From Pseudooceanicola nanhaiensis (lineage in GTDB: Bacteria; Pseudomonadota; Alphaproteobacteria; Rhodobacterales; Rhodobacteraceae): a DNA stretch of 64,000 nucleotides. A model generated the notes under the pieces. That model saw only the letters and a program-made list of their open reading frames with translations, was not told the origin of the DNA and searched no databases. Shown here in pieces: positions 51,813 to 61,622 of the stretch. How positions within the stretch are numbered: position 1 is the first letter of the stretch; the number at the start of each line of letters is the position of its first letter. A program made the translations under genes and the position numbers. The stretch is taken from the NCBI RefSeq assembly GCF_020171315.1, contig NZ_JAIUZP010000006.1:1-64000 (forward strand), given 5' to 3'.

Positions 51813-53993
51813 TCAAAGCGAACAGGACACGCAGCCCTGCACCTCGGTGCCTTCAAGGGCCATCTGGCGCAGGCGGATGTAGTAGATCGTCTTGATCCCC
51901 TTCTTCCACGCGTAGATCTGCGCCTTGTTGATGTCGCGCGTCGTGGCCGTGTCCTTGAAGAACAGCGTCAGCGACAGGCCCTGATCCACGTGCTGGGTGG
52001 CCGCGGCATAGGTGTCGATGATCGCCTCGGCGCCGATCTCGTAGGCGTCCTTGTAGTATTCGAGGTTGTCGTTCGACATGAACGCGGCCGGGTAATAGAC
52101 GCGGCCGATCTTGCCCTCTTTGCGGATCTCGACCTTGGCCGTGATCGGGTGGATCGAGGAGGTCGAGTTGTTGATGTAGCTGATCGAGCCGGTGGGCGGC
52201 ACGGCCTGAAGGTTGCGGTTGAAGAGACCGTCCTTGACCACCGCATCGCGCAGCGCGGCCCAGTCCTCACGGGTGGGCACGGCGACGCCGAACTTCTCGA
52301 AGAGCGCCTTCACCGTCTCGGTTTCGGGCAGCCAGTCGCGATCAACGTATTTGTCGAAGAAGGTGCCGTCGGCGTATTTCGACTGTTCGAAGCCCTTGAA
52401 GACGGCGCCCCGCTCCTTCGCCAGGTTGTTCGAGGCGCGCAGCGCATGGAACAGCACGGTGCAGAAGTAGATGTTGGTGAAATCAACGCCTTCGGTGCTG
52501 CCGTAGTGGATGCGTTCCCGCGCGAGGAAGCCATGCAGGTTCATCTGGCCGAGGCCGATGGCGTGGCTTTCATCGTTGCCGCGACGCACGGAGGGGACCG
52601 AGTCGATGGCCGACATTTCCGACACCGCGTTCAGCGCGCGGATCGAGCTTTCGACCGTACCCGCCAGGTCGCCGCCGTCCATCGCCTTGGCGATGTTCAT
52701 CGAGCCGAGGTTGCAGGAGATGTCGGTGCCCAGGTGCTTGTAGCCGAGGTCCTCGTTGAACTCCGACGCCTCGTTCACCTGCAGGATTTCCGAGCAGAGG
52801 TTCGACATGGTGATGCGGCCCGCGATCGGGTTCGCCTTGTTCACCGTGTCCTCGAACATGATGTAGGGATAGCCGCTCTCGAACTGGATCTCGGCGATCG
52901 TCTGGAAGAACTGGCGCGCGTTGATCTTCTTCTTCTTGATCCGCGGGTTGTCCACCATCTCGTGGTATTTCTCGGTCACCGAGATTTCCGAGAACGGGCG
53001 GCCATAGACCTTTTGCACGTCATGCGGCGAGAAGAGGTACATGTCCTCGTTCTTCTTCGCGAGCTCGAAAGTGATGTCCGGCACCACGACACCCAGCGAC
53101 AGCGTCTTGATGCGGATCTTCTCGTCCGCATTCTCGCGCTTGGTGTCGAGGAAACGCAGGATGTCGGGGTGGTGGGCGTTCAGATAGACCGCGCCTGCGC
53201 CCTGACGCGCGCCCAGCTGGTTCGCGTAGGAGAAGCTGTCTTCCAGCAGTTTCATTACCGGAATGACGCCCGAGGACTGGTTCTCGATCCCCTTGATGGG
53301 GGCACCATGCTCACGGATGTTGGTCAGCATCAGGGCGACGCCGCCACCGCGTTTGGACAGTTGCAGGGCCGAGTTGATGCCGCGGCCGATGCTTTCCATG
53401 TTGTCTTCCAGACGCAGCAGGAAGCAGGAGATCAGCTCGCCCCGCTGGGCCTTGCCGGCGTTCAGGAAGGTCGGCGTGGCGGGCTGGAAGCGGCCACCGA
53501 TGATCTCTTCCATCAGCTTCATGGCGTCGGCCTCGGACCCGCGCGCAAGCGCGAGCGAGACCATGACCACGCGGTCCTCGAAGCGTTCGAGGTAGCGCTT
53601 GCCGTCGAAGGTCTTCAACGTGTAGCTGGTGTAGTATTTGAACGCGCCGAGGAAGGTCGGGAAGCGGAACTTCTTGGCATAGGCCGCGTCCCAGATCTTG
53701 CGCAGGAAGGCGCGGTCGTACTGCTTCAGCACGCTGTCCTCGTAGAAGCCTTCTTCCACGAGGTAATCCAGCTTCTCGTCCAGCGAGTGGAAGAAGACGG
53801 TGTTCTGGTTGACGTGCTGCAGGAAATACTGGCGCGCGGCCATGCGGTCCGCATCGAAGCGGATCTTGCCGTTCTCGTCATAGAGATTCAGCATCGCGTT
53901 GAGCGCATGGTAATCCAGCCCCTGCCACTCGGCCGGGACGCCTTTTGCGGGGGCGCTGTCAGTCAGCTCGCGGTCGAGAATTGCGTCTTCCAA
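51813..53993 (-). CDS. nrdE: Class Ib ribonucleotide reductase alpha subunit
   Basis: About 726 residues. The best start is TTG at 53993 ([10 protein letters not shown]), overlapping nrdI by 31 bp with AAGGA upstream; the frame extends but the added part belongs to nrdI in another frame. Active-site cysteine region [25 protein letters not shown] strand, [12 protein letters not shown] and the C-terminal redox pair in GCVSCSL. No ATP-cone is present, as is usual for NrdE. Reduces ribonucleoside diphosphates. Confidence 0.93.
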   Translation of the reverse strand: MEDAILDRELTDSAPAKGVPAEWQGLDYHALNAMLNLYDENGKIRFDADRMAARQYFLQHVNQNTVFFHSLDEKLDYLVEEGFYEDSVLKQYDRAFLRKIWDAAYAKKFRFPTFLGAFKYYTSYTLKTFDGKRYLERFEDRVVMVSLALARGSEADAMKLMEEIIGGRFQPATPTFLNAGKAQRGELISCFLLRLEDNMESIGRGINSALQLSKRGGGVALMLTNIREHGAPIKGIENQSSGVIPVMKLLEDSFSYANQLGARQGAGAVYLNAHHPDILRFLDTKRENADEKIRIKTLSLGVVVPDITFELAKKNEDMYLFSPHDVQKVYGRPFSEISVTEKYHEMVDNPRIKKKKINARQFFQTIAEIQFESGYPYIMFEDTVNKANPIAGRITMSNLCSEILQVNEASEFNEDLGYKHLGTDISCNLGSMNIAKAMDGGDLAGTVESSIRALNAVSEMSAIDSVPSVRRGNDESHAIGLGQMNLHGFLARERIHYGSTEGVDFTNIYFCTVLFHALRASNNLAKERGAVFKGFEQSKYADGTFFDKYVDRDWLPETETVKALFEKFGVAVPTREDWAALRDAVVKDGLFNRNLQAVPPTGSISYINNSTSSIHPITAKVEIRKEGKIGRVYYPAAFMSNDNLEYYKDAYEIGAEAIIDTYAAATQHVDQGLSLTLFFKDTATTRDINKAQIYAWKKGIKTIYYIRLRQMALEGTEVQGCVSCSL

Positions 53994-54379
53994 AACTTGT
54001 CCAATCCTTCTGAGACGCGGGTGACATCTCCGTCGGTTCCCGCCAGTTCGAAACGGTAGAGCACGGGCACCTTGCACTTGGCGGCGATGACGTCGCCGGC
54101 CATGGCAAAGGTGGTGCCGAAATTGCGGTTGCCCGAGGCGATGACCCCGCGCAGCAGCCCGCGGTTGCGGGCATCGTTGAGGAAGCGGATCACCTGCTTG
54201 TGCACCGCGCCCCGGCCCTGCCCGTCCGCGTAGGTCGGGCAGATCAGGACGAAGGGTGCGTCAGGCGCAGGCAGCGCCGCCTCCGGGTCGATCGGGATTC
54301 TCTGGGCAGGCAGGCCCAGCCGGGTCACGAAACGCGCCGTGTTCTCCGACCGGGAGGAATAGTAGACAAGCCCGCCCAT
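53963..54379 (-). CDS. nrdI: NrdI flavodoxin
   Basis: 138 residues from ATG 54379 (one codon longer from 54382). Flavodoxin-like [22 protein letters not shown] and [13 protein letters not shown] loops typify NrdI, which supplies oxidant to build the Mn(III)2-tyrosyl radical of NrdF. Begins 4-7 bp after nrdH and overlaps nrdE. Confidence 0.92.
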   Translation of the reverse strand: MGGLVYYSSRSENTARFVTRLGLPAQRIPIDPEAALPAPDAPFVLICPTYADGQGRGAVHKQVIRFLNDARNRGLLRGVIASGNRNFGTTFAMAGDVIAAKCKVPVLYRFELAGTDGDVTRVSEGLDKFWKTQFSTAS

Positions 54380-54386
54380 CATCCGA

Positions 54387-54608
54387 TCAGGCCAGGGCAG
54401 CGATCTTGTCGGGACGGAAGCCGGCCCAGTGGTCGTCACCGGCCATGACGACGGGCGCCTGGCGGTAGCCGAGCTCGGTCACGCGGGCCATGGCGTCGGC
54501 GTCCTGGGTCAGGTCGACCAGTTCGAAATCCAGCCCCTTGGCGTCCAGCGCGCGGGTGGTGGCGGTGCATTGCACGCAGGCGGGTTTGGAATAGACGGTG
54601 ATGGTCAT
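54387..54608 (-). CDS. nrdH: Glutaredoxin-like NrdH
   Basis: 73 residues with thioredoxin-like CVQC motif ([15 protein letters not shown]), conserved APVV and the [12 protein letters not shown]-terminus. Electron donor for NrdE. Its ribosome site AAGGGA (54616-54621) sits seven bases before ATG and can be sequestered by the riboswitch expression platform. Confidence 0.95.
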   Translation of the reverse strand: MTITVYSKPACVQCTATTRALDAKGLDFELVDLTQDADAMARVTELGYRQAPVVMAGDDHWAGFRPDKIAALA

Positions 54609-54735
54609 CGGGCAGTCCCTTGCTCTGACATCCTCTGGTGGCGTGAGGGACGGAGAGGCCGACGCGCGCCGCCCGGAGAGGCGCCGCGGTCCACATCCCC
54701 GGACCCTCCGTCCGGTGTGGTTCTTCTGCTGTCCT
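54609..54735 (-). promoter_or_regulatory. Translational expression platform of the nrdH riboswitch
   Basis: Minus-strand leader with mutually exclusive pairings: CGGAC/GTCCG (54700-54714) closes a local hairpin; GGACGGAG (54706-54713) could instead pair with CTCCGTCC (54648-54655); and GTCCCT (54646-54651) can pair with AGGGAC of the nrdH ribosome site (54615-54620). No T-run is present, which fits translational control. Confidence 0.65.
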
Positions 54736-54894
54736 GGCAGGTCTTCTGACTCGCGGCTCCAATCGCACCGGCCCCCCTTCCCGGCATGACACCAGTGGAT
54801 ACGGGACCTTGGCTCACCGCTCACAGCTACGGGGGTAGTACCGGAATTCCACCGGCTTCCCTCTTGCCTCGGGGCGTCACACCCCCAGAGCACC
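54736..54894 (-). ncRNA. Cobalamin (B12) riboswitch
   Basis: Read on the minus strand, the segment shows the cobalamin aptamer core in order: GGTG, GGGAAGCCGGTGGAATTCCG, CTACCCCCGTAGCTGTGA, GAGCC, CCACTG, GGGAAGG and the B12-box end GCGAGTCAGAAGACCTGCC. All main conserved blocks match the Rfam cobalamin pattern as remembered. It lies in the leader of nrdHIEF and should shut it off when B12 is available. Confidence 0.92.
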
Positions 54895-54898
54895 AAGA

Positions 54899-54944
54899 CC
54901 CCTGCATATTGTGCCGATTTTGCAAAAGTGTCAACATATGGTGT
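54899..54944 (-). promoter_or_regulatory. nrdH promoter with two NrdR-like boxes
   Basis: Minus-strand -35 TTGACA (54929-54934) and -10 CAATAT (54906-54911) with a 17-bp spacer. ACACCATATGTTGACA (54929-54944) and a weaker GCACAATATGCAGGGG (54899-54914) resemble NrdR boxes and lie 30 bp apart, covering both promoter elements. Confidence 0.7.
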
Positions 54945-55201
54945 GCCATGGGTGGCTTTTGCTGAACACCGCGCAAGACATTGTTTTCATGGGAAGAGCG
55001 GGGTTTCGGGCCGCCCTGCTGGCGATCACGTTTCCCGCGCCCTGCCCAATATCTTGTCGTGCCCCCGAAGCCAAGAGCAGAGCCGCCCCTGCAAAGCGCA
55101 TTTCCACACGTCAGCGCGGGCAAATCTCGGGGTGCCGGAGAATCGCTCACGCCCTGTGCAACGGCACGTCGGGCCGTCGGAGACACGGGGGCCCGGACAC
55201 G

Positions 55202-55230
55202 AAAACGGCGCCGGAAGACCGGCGCCGTTT
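55202..55230 (-). terminator. rpsB-tsf terminator
   Basis: Minus-strand stem AAACGGCGCCGG with CCGGCGCCGTTT (55203-55230) followed by TTCG, 40 bp after the tsf stop. Confidence 0.8.
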
Positions 55231-55269
55231 CCAAGAGATACGAGCTGCAGCGCGGGGCTGCGGCAGGGC

Positions 55270-56145
55270 TCAGCCCTGGACGACTTTCGCCACTTCTGCT
55301 GCGAAGTCTTCTTCGACTTTCTCGATGCCTTCGCCCACTTCCATCCGGATGAAGCCGGTGATGGTGGCGCCCACTTCCTTCGCGGCGGCCTCGACGGTGA
55401 GGTCGGGGTTCACGACGAAGGCCTGGCCGACGAGGGTGACCTCGGCGAGGAACTTCTTCATGCGGCCTTCGATCATTTTCTCGATCACGGCTTCGGGCTT
55501 GCCCGATTCACGCGCGATGTCGATCTGGATCTGACGCTCTTTCTCGATGACGGCCGGGTCGAGGTCGTCCGAGTTCAGCGCGGCCGGGTTGGCAGCTGCG
55601 ACGTGCATGGCGACCTGACGGCCGAAGGCTTCGTCACCGCCGGTCATGGCGACGAGAACGCCAATCTTGCCCATGCCGTCAGCGGCCGCGTTGTGGATGT
55701 AGGACACAACGGTTTCGCCTTCGATGGTTTCCATCCGGCGCAGGGTCATGTTCTCGCCGATGGTGGCGATCTTGTCGGTCAGGATCGCTTCGACGGTCTT
55801 GCCACCGATTTCGGCGGTTTTCAGCGCGTCGACGTCAGCCACGTTCAGGGCGGCATCTGCGAAGCCCTTCACCATAGCCTGGAACTCGGCGTTCTTGCCG
55901 ACGAAGTCGGTTTCCGAGTTCACTTCGATCGCGACGCCCTTGCCGCCGGAAACGGCGACGGCGACGAGACCTTCAGCCGCGGTGCGGCCCGATTTCTTGG
56001 CGGCTTTCGCCAGGCCCTTGGTGCGCAGCCAGTCAACCGCGGCGTCCATGTCGCCATCGGTCTCGGTCAGCGCCTTCTTGGCATCCATCATGCCTGCGCC
56101 GGTCATTTCGCGCAGTTCTTTCACCTGTGCAGCAGTGATCGCCAT
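55270..56145 (-). CDS. tsf: Elongation factor Ts
   Basis: 291 residues from ATG 56145, with AGGAG upstream. N-terminal UBA-like [22 protein letters not shown], core [10 protein letters not shown] motif contacting EF-Tu, and the C-terminal dimerisation subdomain. Nucleotide exchange factor for EF-Tu. Cotranscribed with rpsB (78-bp gap). Confidence 0.98.
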   Translation of the reverse strand: MAITAAQVKELREMTGAGMMDAKKALTETDGDMDAAVDWLRTKGLAKAAKKSGRTAAEGLVAVAVSGGKGVAIEVNSETDFVGKNAEFQAMVKGFADAALNVADVDALKTAEIGGKTVEAILTDKIATIGENMTLRRMETIEGETVVSYIHNAAADGMGKIGVLVAMTGGDEAFGRQVAMHVAAANPAALNSDDLDPAVIEKERQIQIDIARESGKPEAVIEKMIEGRMKKFLAEVTLVGQAFVVNPDLTVEAAAKEVGATITGFIRMEVGEGIEKVEEDFAAEVAKVVQG

Positions 56146-56223
56146 GGTGGCTCTCCTCAAAGTCTGAATACATCCGGCTGCGGTGATGCCCGCAGCCGTT
56201 GAAACTTTCGTGACAGGGGCCGA

Positions 56224-56991
56224 TCAGGCCTCTGCTTCTTCCTCGGCGAGGATTTCCTCTTCGGGCGCTTCCAGCTCACCCACGTCGACGCCTGCCGCGC
56301 CCAGCTGGGCGGTCATGCCGTCGAGAGCCGCACGGGCCGCGAGGTCGCAGTAGAGCGAGATGGCGCGGGCCGCGTCATCGTTGCCGGGGATGATGTAGTC
56401 CACGCCTTCGGGCGAGCAGTTGGTGTCGACGATGGCGACGACCGGGATGCCCAGCTTCTTGGCTTCGAGGATGGCGAGGGCTTCTTTCTTCACGTCGATG
56501 ACGAAGAGAAGGTCAGGCACGCCGCCCATTTCGCGGATGCCGCCCAGCGAGGCCTGCAGTTTGGCCTGCTCGCGTTCCATGCCGAGACGCTCTTTCTTGG
56601 TCAGGCCTTCGGCGCCGCCCTCGAGACGTTCGTCGATTTCCTTCAGGCGGTTGATCGACTGCGAAACGGTTTTCCAGTTGGTGAGCGTGCCGCCCAGCCA
56701 ACGGTGGTTCATGTAGTACTGAGCGCATTTCTCTGCGGCTTCGGCGATCGGCGCTGCGGCCTGACGCTTGGTGCCGACGAAGAGAACGCGGCCGCCCTTG
56801 GCGACGGTTTCACGAACGACGTTCAGGGCCGCGTCCAGCATGGGAACGGTCTGCGTCAGGTCCATGATGTGGATGCCGTTGCGCGCGCCATAGATGAACT
56901 CGCCCATGCGGGGGTTCCAACGCTGCGTCTGGTGGCCGAAGTGCACGCCTGCTTCAAGCAGCTGGCGCATGGTGAACTCGGGAAGAGCCAT
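56224..56991 (-). CDS. rpsB: 30S ribosomal protein S2
   Basis: 255 residues, typical motifs [42 protein letters not shown] and an acidic C-terminal extension. AAAGGA lies before the ATG. First gene of rpsB-tsf. Confidence 0.98.
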   Translation of the reverse strand: MALPEFTMRQLLEAGVHFGHQTQRWNPRMGEFIYGARNGIHIMDLTQTVPMLDAALNVVRETVAKGGRVLFVGTKRQAAAPIAEAAEKCAQYYMNHRWLGGTLTNWKTVSQSINRLKEIDERLEGGAEGLTKKERLGMEREQAKLQASLGGIREMGGVPDLLFVIDVKKEALAILEAKKLGIPVVAIVDTNCSPEGVDYIIPGNDDAARAISLYCDLAARAALDGMTAQLGAAGVDVGELEAPEEEILAEEEAEA

Positions 56992-57438
56992 GTCCTATAT
57001 CCTTTCCGGTTTACGCCTTGGCGGGGGTGTGAACCTTATGGTCAACCGGTGGACGCATGGGGATGTCTCCCCCATGGGCCCGACCCCACCTGCGGGATTG
57101 AGTGCGCGCCCTTTAGCCGATCCCTCACCGGGCCACAACCCCCAACCGGCTTTTATGGGCCCCAACCGGCTTTTCCGGGCGTTTCACGCGCTCCGAGGGC
57201 CTATCCCCCCCGTCCGATCCCCGCGCGGAAAATTCTTTCGAAGAATTTTCCCAAGATTTTTCGAAAAATCTTGGTCGAGGCCCGATGGCGGTCAGTTCCC
57301 CTCCACCGGCGCCCGTTTCGCAACCTTGCCCGTTTTCTTCGAAGAAAACGGTCCGGACTTTTCAAAAAGTCCGGTCAGTGCCGCCGATGCCGGTGCGTCG
57401 CTTCTTGCCGTGTCGCCATGTGCGAGGCAAGAAGCAGT
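56992..57438. other. Divergent region between rpsB and psuK
   Basis: 447 bp. The rpsB promoter must lie near 57000-57060. A 20-bp direct repeat beginning CCCAACCGGCTTTT is at 57141-57160 and 57161-57180. The second copy of the palindrome mosaic fills 57227-57374. No gene is supported. Confidence 0.6.
57227..57374. repeat. Intergenic mosaic of four palindromes (copy 2)
   Basis: Four inverted repeats: A 57227-57251 (centred on TTTCGAA), B 57251-57274 (24 bp), D 57330-57351 (arms CCGTTTTCT and AGAAAACGG), C 57353-57374 (arms CCGGACTTTT and AAAAGTCCGG). D and C are one base apart, as in copy 1 at 11834-11878, but in the opposite order, so the D-C unit is inverted between copies while A-B is not. 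Confidence 0.75.
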
Positions 57439-58332
57439 ATGACACGAGACCTTCTTTGTATCGGCGCTGTCCTGTGGGACATCATCGGCCGCACGGGCAG
57501 CCGCATGCGCGTGGGCTCCGACGTGCCCGGCCGGATCAGCCGCCTGCCCGGCGGCGTGGCCATGAACATCGCCATGGCGGCGCAGCCCTTTGGCCTGCGC
57601 CCCGTGCTGCTGACCGCCGTGGGCCGGGACCCGGAAGGCGACGAACTGGTCACCGCCTGCGAGGCGCTCGGCATGGAGGTGGGCCACGTCCACCGCTCCG
57701 AGAGCCATCCGACCGATCGCTACATGGCCATCGAGGGCGAGAACGGGTTGATCGCCGCCATCGCCGACGCCCATTCGCTGGAGGCCGCAGGCGCGCGCAT
57801 CCTGACACCGCTGGTGGACGGCACGCTGGGATCGCCCGAGGCGCCCTATACCGGCCCTGTCGCCCTCGACGGCAACCTGACGCTGGCGCTGCTGGAAGAG
57901 ATCGCAGCCCATCCGGCCTTTGCTGAGGCCGACCTGCGGGTGGCCCCCGCCTCGCCCGGCAAGGCCGAACGGCTGCGGCCCTTCCTGCACCACCACCGCG
58001 CGGTGCTCTACGTGAACCTCGAGGAGGCGGGCCTGCTCTGCGGGCGCCTCTTCACCTCCGCCCCCGAGGCCGCCGCGGCACTGATCGCGGGCGGCGCGCG
58101 CCGGGTGCTCGTCACCGACGGGTCCGCCGCCGCCGCCGATGGCTGCGCGCGCCGTGAGGGCATCCTCAGCGCCGCCCCGCCGCCCGTTACCGTCGCCCGC
58201 ATCACCGGCGCAGGCGACACCTTCATGGCCGCCCATGTGGCCGCAGAACTCGATGGCGCCGATCGCGCCACCGCGCTGGAGGCCGCCCTCAGGGCCGCCG
58301 CGCGCTACGTTTCCGGAGAAAGCCCCGTATGA
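57439..58332 (+). CDS. psuK: PfkB-family carbohydrate kinase, probable pseudouridine kinase
   Basis: 297 residues from ATG 57439. Ribokinase fold: LCIGAVLWDIIGR, PGGVAMNIAMA glycine-rich motif, and C-terminal RITGAGDTFMAAHVA with the catalytic base Asp. Directly coupled to psuG (ATGA overlap), so it likely phosphorylates pseudouridine to its 5'-phosphate. Confidence 0.88.
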   Translation: MTRDLLCIGAVLWDIIGRTGSRMRVGSDVPGRISRLPGGVAMNIAMAAQPFGLRPVLLTAVGRDPEGDELVTACEALGMEVGHVHRSESHPTDRYMAIEGENGLIAAIADAHSLEAAGARILTPLVDGTLGSPEAPYTGPVALDGNLTLALLEEIAAHPAFAEADLRVAPASPGKAERLRPFLHHHRAVLYVNLEEAGLLCGRLFTSAPEAAAALIAGGARRVLVTDGSAAAADGCARREGILSAAPPPVTVARITGAGDTFMAAHVAAELDGADRATALEAALRAAARYVSGESPV

Positions 58333-59249
58333 TCCCCCTGCCCCTCGTCCTCTCGCCCGAAGTCACCGCCGCCAAGGCCGCCGGCCAGCCCATCGTGGCG
58401 CTGGAAAGTACGATCATCACCCACGGGATGCCCTATCCCCAGAACCTCGAAACCGCCAAGCTGGTGGAAGAGACGATCCGCGCCGCCGGTGCCGTCCCCG
58501 CCACGATTGCCGTGATCGAGGGCACGCTCCACGCCGGCCTGACCGAGGCGCAGCTGAGCGCGCTTGCGCAGGCCAAGGACGTGGCCAAGCTGTCGCGTGC
58601 CGACATGGCCGCCTGCATCGCCGCAGGCGGCACCGGCGCCACCACCGTGGCAGCGACGATGATCGCCGCCAACCTTGCAGGCATCGAGGTCTTTGCCACC
58701 GGCGGCATCGGCGGCGTGCACCGTGGTGCGGAGGAGACCTTCGACATCTCTGCCGACCTGCGTGAGCTGTCCGAGACCCCGGTCACCGTCATCGCGGCGG
58801 GGGCCAAGGCGATCCTCGACCTGCCCAAGACGCTGGAAGTGCTGGAAACCTACGGTGTGCCGGTGATCGCCGTGGGACAGGACGAACTGCCCGCCTTCTG
58901 GTCGCGCGCCTCGGGCCTGAAGGCGCCCCTGCGCATGGACACCGCCGGCGAGATCGCCCGCGCCCTGCGGATGCGCGCGGCCCTCAGCCTGCCCGGCGGC
59001 CAGCTGGTGGCCAACCCGATCCCCGAGGGCGACGAGATCCCCGCCTCCGAGATCACGCCGATCATCACCACGGCCCTGGCCGACGCCGAAGCCGCGGGCA
59101 TCAAGGGCAAGGACGTGACGCCCTTCCTGCTGCAGCGGATCTTCGAGCTGACGGCGGGCCGGTCGCTGGATGCGAATATCGCCCTGGTGCTGAACAACGC
59201 CCGCCTGGGCGCGGCCATCGCGACAGAGCTTGCCGCGCTGCCGCGCTGA
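58329..59249 (+). CDS. psuG: Pseudouridine-5'-phosphate glycosidase
   Basis: 306 residues. Signature segments ALESTIITHGMPYPQN, PATIAVIEG, LHAGLT, GGTGATTVAATM, TGGIGGVHRG and the C-terminal NPIPEGDEIP. It splits pseudouridine 5'-phosphate into uracil and ribose 5-phosphate, completing pseudouridine salvage with PsuK. No permease is adjacent. Confidence 0.95.
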   Translation: MIPLPLVLSPEVTAAKAAGQPIVALESTIITHGMPYPQNLETAKLVEETIRAAGAVPATIAVIEGTLHAGLTEAQLSALAQAKDVAKLSRADMAACIAAGGTGATTVAATMIAANLAGIEVFATGGIGGVHRGAEETFDISADLRELSETPVTVIAAGAKAILDLPKTLEVLETYGVPVIAVGQDELPAFWSRASGLKAPLRMDTAGEIARALRMRAALSLPGGQLVANPIPEGDEIPASEITPIITTALADAEAAGIKGKDVTPFLLQRIFELTAGRSLDANIALVLNNARLGAAIATELAALPR

Positions 59250-59341
59250 GGTCAGAAGCCGCGAATTCACCACGATGTGGCATTGCCGGGGACCTGCGAA
59301 GCACATAGATTGTGCCGCGTGATCAGGAGTTTCCCCGGCAG

Positions 59342-60028
59342 ATGACCGACCCCTTGCATTTGGAACACCGCCGGCCCGGGCTGCTGGCGCGTCTCCGCTC
59401 GAATTTCCTGACCGGGATCGTCGTGATTGCCCCCGTCGGCATGACGATCTGGCTGCTCTGGACGCTGGCCGGCTGGGTCGACGGATTCGTCCTTCCGCTG
59501 ATCCCCGACCGCTTCAATCCCGAGCAATACATCGGGATCAACCTGCGCGGCGCAGGCGTGATCATCTTCCTCGTCTTCACGATCCTCGTGGGCTGGATCG
59601 CCAAGGGCCTTATCGGGCGCTCGCTGATCCGCTTTGCCGAAAGCCTCGTGGACCGGATGCCGGTGGTGCGCTCGATCTATTCCGGCGTGAAGCAGATCGC
59701 CGAGACGGTCTTTGCCCAGTCCGACCGCAGCTTCGAGAAGGCCTGCATGGTGCAATATCCCCGCAAGGGGATCTGGGCGCTCGGCTTCATCTCGACCGAG
59801 GCCAAGGGCGAGGTGCTGATGCGCGCCGAGACCGGCAGCAAGCTGCTCAGCGTCTTTGTCCCCACGACGCCGAACCCGACCTCGGGTTTCCTGCTCTACT
59901 TCCCCGAGGAAGACGTGATCGAGCTGGACATGACCGTCGAGGATGCGGCGAAACTGGTGATCTCGGCGGGGCTGGTCTACCCGGAAACCAAGGCCGAGAA
60001 GGAAGCCCGGATCGCCAAGCGGGCGTGA
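59342..60028 (+). CDS. DUF502 family membrane protein
   Basis: 228 residues from ATG 59342, with CAGGAG upstream (a GTG at 59312 is less likely). Two membrane segments (about 25-48 and 65-88) followed by a conserved soluble domain: RMPVVRSIYSGVKQIAETVF, FVPTTPNPTSGFLLYFPEEDVIELDMTVEDAAKLVISAG. Family function is unknown; related to plant COV1-like proteins. Confidence 0.9.
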   Translation: MTDPLHLEHRRPGLLARLRSNFLTGIVVIAPVGMTIWLLWTLAGWVDGFVLPLIPDRFNPEQYIGINLRGAGVIIFLVFTILVGWIAKGLIGRSLIRFAESLVDRMPVVRSIYSGVKQIAETVFAQSDRSFEKACMVQYPRKGIWALGFISTEAKGEVLMRAETGSKLLSVFVPTTPNPTSGFLLYFPEEDVIELDMTVEDAAKLVISAGLVYPETKAEKEARIAKRA

Positions 60029-60502
60029 TCCGGGGGGATTGGTCGGCGGAGGCGTCAGTAAGCTGTGCTCTCAGCGGCCTGTTTGCATGCTGCGCAATCC
60101 CCTAAAACCGTTTTAATTCAATCCGTTCCCCTAAAACGCGAAGCCGCGCATCGACGGTGCGCGCGGAGGCGATCCGAACCCGTCTGGCCCCCACTTTATC
60201 GCAGCCAAGCTCGCCGCTCCCTCTCAAGGCACCATCCAGCCTCACCAAATCGCCGCCGCGTGGGGGCGCGCCGGCGATGCGCGGCGGCCTGCGGCCTTGT
60301 CCCGCGCCGGGTGGCACCAGCAGTGGTGTCAGAGAGAGGCTTAGCTACGGGCAGCGCCTAACCGCGCGTCTACCTTATGGGGACGGCACGGGCTTGTCGA
60401 AAAGGCACCAACTTGTCGGGACTGCACTGAGCCCGAGCCCCCCCCCATCAGACCCTCGTCAAACCCGACACAGGCACCCTAAACCACCCAAACGGCCCAC
60501 CC
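60029..60502. other. Intergenic region between DUF502 and patatin genes
   Basis: 474 bp. The DUF502 gene and the patatin gene converge here. CCCCTAAAAC-like strings recur at 60101 and 60129. No gene or clear terminator was recognised. Confidence 0.4.
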
Positions 60503-61540
60503 TCAGCCGAACATCTCCACAAGGTCGACGCTGCTCTGCTGTCCCAGCTTCTCGCCATGCGCCGCGAGGAAGGCATCCGCCGAGGCCCGCCCGGCCTCCT
60601 TCAGCCGCCCCAGCAGGAAGGGGTTCGGCACCAGCTTCGTCGCCACCGACAGCTCGGACATCAGCGCGTCGTCCGAAATCAGGTGGACGTTCACATCCTT
60701 CATCATCCCGCGCTCCAGCGTCTCGCTCGCCAGCAGGCGCTGCACGAAGGAAATCGCCCGCAACTCGCGCAGCAGCGAGGAGTTGAAGCTGATCTCGTTG
60801 ACGCGGTTCTGGATTTGCTGCGGCGAGACCGGCACGTGATCCCGAACCATCGGGTTCAGCGAGACGATGACGATGTCATCGGGCAGATGCCGGCCGAAGA
60901 GCGGAAACAGCGCCGGGTTGCCGGTATAGCCGCCATCCCAGAAGGCCTCGACCTTGCCGGTCTTGAGATCCTCGAATTCCACCGCCTGGAAGAGGTTCGG
61001 CAGGCAGGCAGAGGCGAGGATCTGATCGGTCCCGATCTCGGCCCCGGTGAAGACGCGGATCTTGCCGGTGCGGACGTTGGTGGCGCAGATGTGCAGCTCG
61101 GGCCCGGCTTCGCCGCAGACCTTCTCATAGTCGAGGCCCGCCACCACGGCGCGCAGCGGGTTCCGGTAGAAGGGACCGTAGATATAGGGCGAGGTCGCGT
61201 GGCTGAGGGCATCGGCGACCGTCCAGGCCAGCGAATATTCCACGGCCTCCGCGATGTGCCCCGGGCTGGCCATGGGCATGACCCCCGCCATCCACGCAGG
61301 CAGCCGCAGGTCGGTGAGCGCCCCCATGCGGGACCAGAGCCTGTCGAGCGCCTCGCGCGCACCTTCGCGCCCGCCCGCCGCATAGCCTGCCTTCAACGCG
61401 GCGCCGTTCAGCGCGCCCGCAGAGGCACCCGAGATCCCGGCGATCTCGATCTCCTCCTCCTCCAGCAGCCGGTCCAGAACGCCCCAGGTATAGGCCCCGT
61501 GGGCGCCACCGCCCTGCAGGGCGAGATTGATGCGGATCAT
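60503..61540 (-). CDS. Patatin-like phospholipase/esterase
   Basis: 345 residues. Oxyanion motif LQGGGAHGAYTWGVLD, nucleophile Ser40 in GASAG, and the catalytic Asp in DGGYTGN. No signal peptide. Follows bdhA on the same strand with an 82-bp gap, so it may take part in polyhydroxybutyrate or lipid turnover; this link is by position only. Confidence 0.88.
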   Translation of the reverse strand: MIRINLALQGGGAHGAYTWGVLDRLLEEEEIEIAGISGASAGALNGAALKAGYAAGGREGAREALDRLWSRMGALTDLRLPAWMAGVMPMASPGHIAEAVEYSLAWTVADALSHATSPYIYGPFYRNPLRAVVAGLDYEKVCGEAGPELHICATNVRTGKIRVFTGAEIGTDQILASACLPNLFQAVEFEDLKTGKVEAFWDGGYTGNPALFPLFGRHLPDDIVIVSLNPMVRDHVPVSPQQIQNRVNEISFNSSLLRELRAISFVQRLLASETLERGMMKDVNVHLISDDALMSELSVATKLVPNPFLLGRLKEAGRASADAFLAAHGEKLGQQSSVDLVEMFG

Positions 61541-61622
61541 GGCCGGTCTCCCGTTGCGGATGGAGAGGATCCGGCGGGCCGGGAGATCGGCCCGCCGACG
61601 GCCCCCTAAAGGGCGCCGTGGC

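Noticed and set aside
51990-54059. 689-residue plus-strand frame opposite nrdE
   Set aside because: Antisense to nrdE, no domain, overlaps the nrdI start region as well.
54827-55234. 135-residue minus-strand frame between tsf and nrdH
   Set aside because: Overlaps the tsf terminator, the nrdH promoter and the cobalamin riboswitch.
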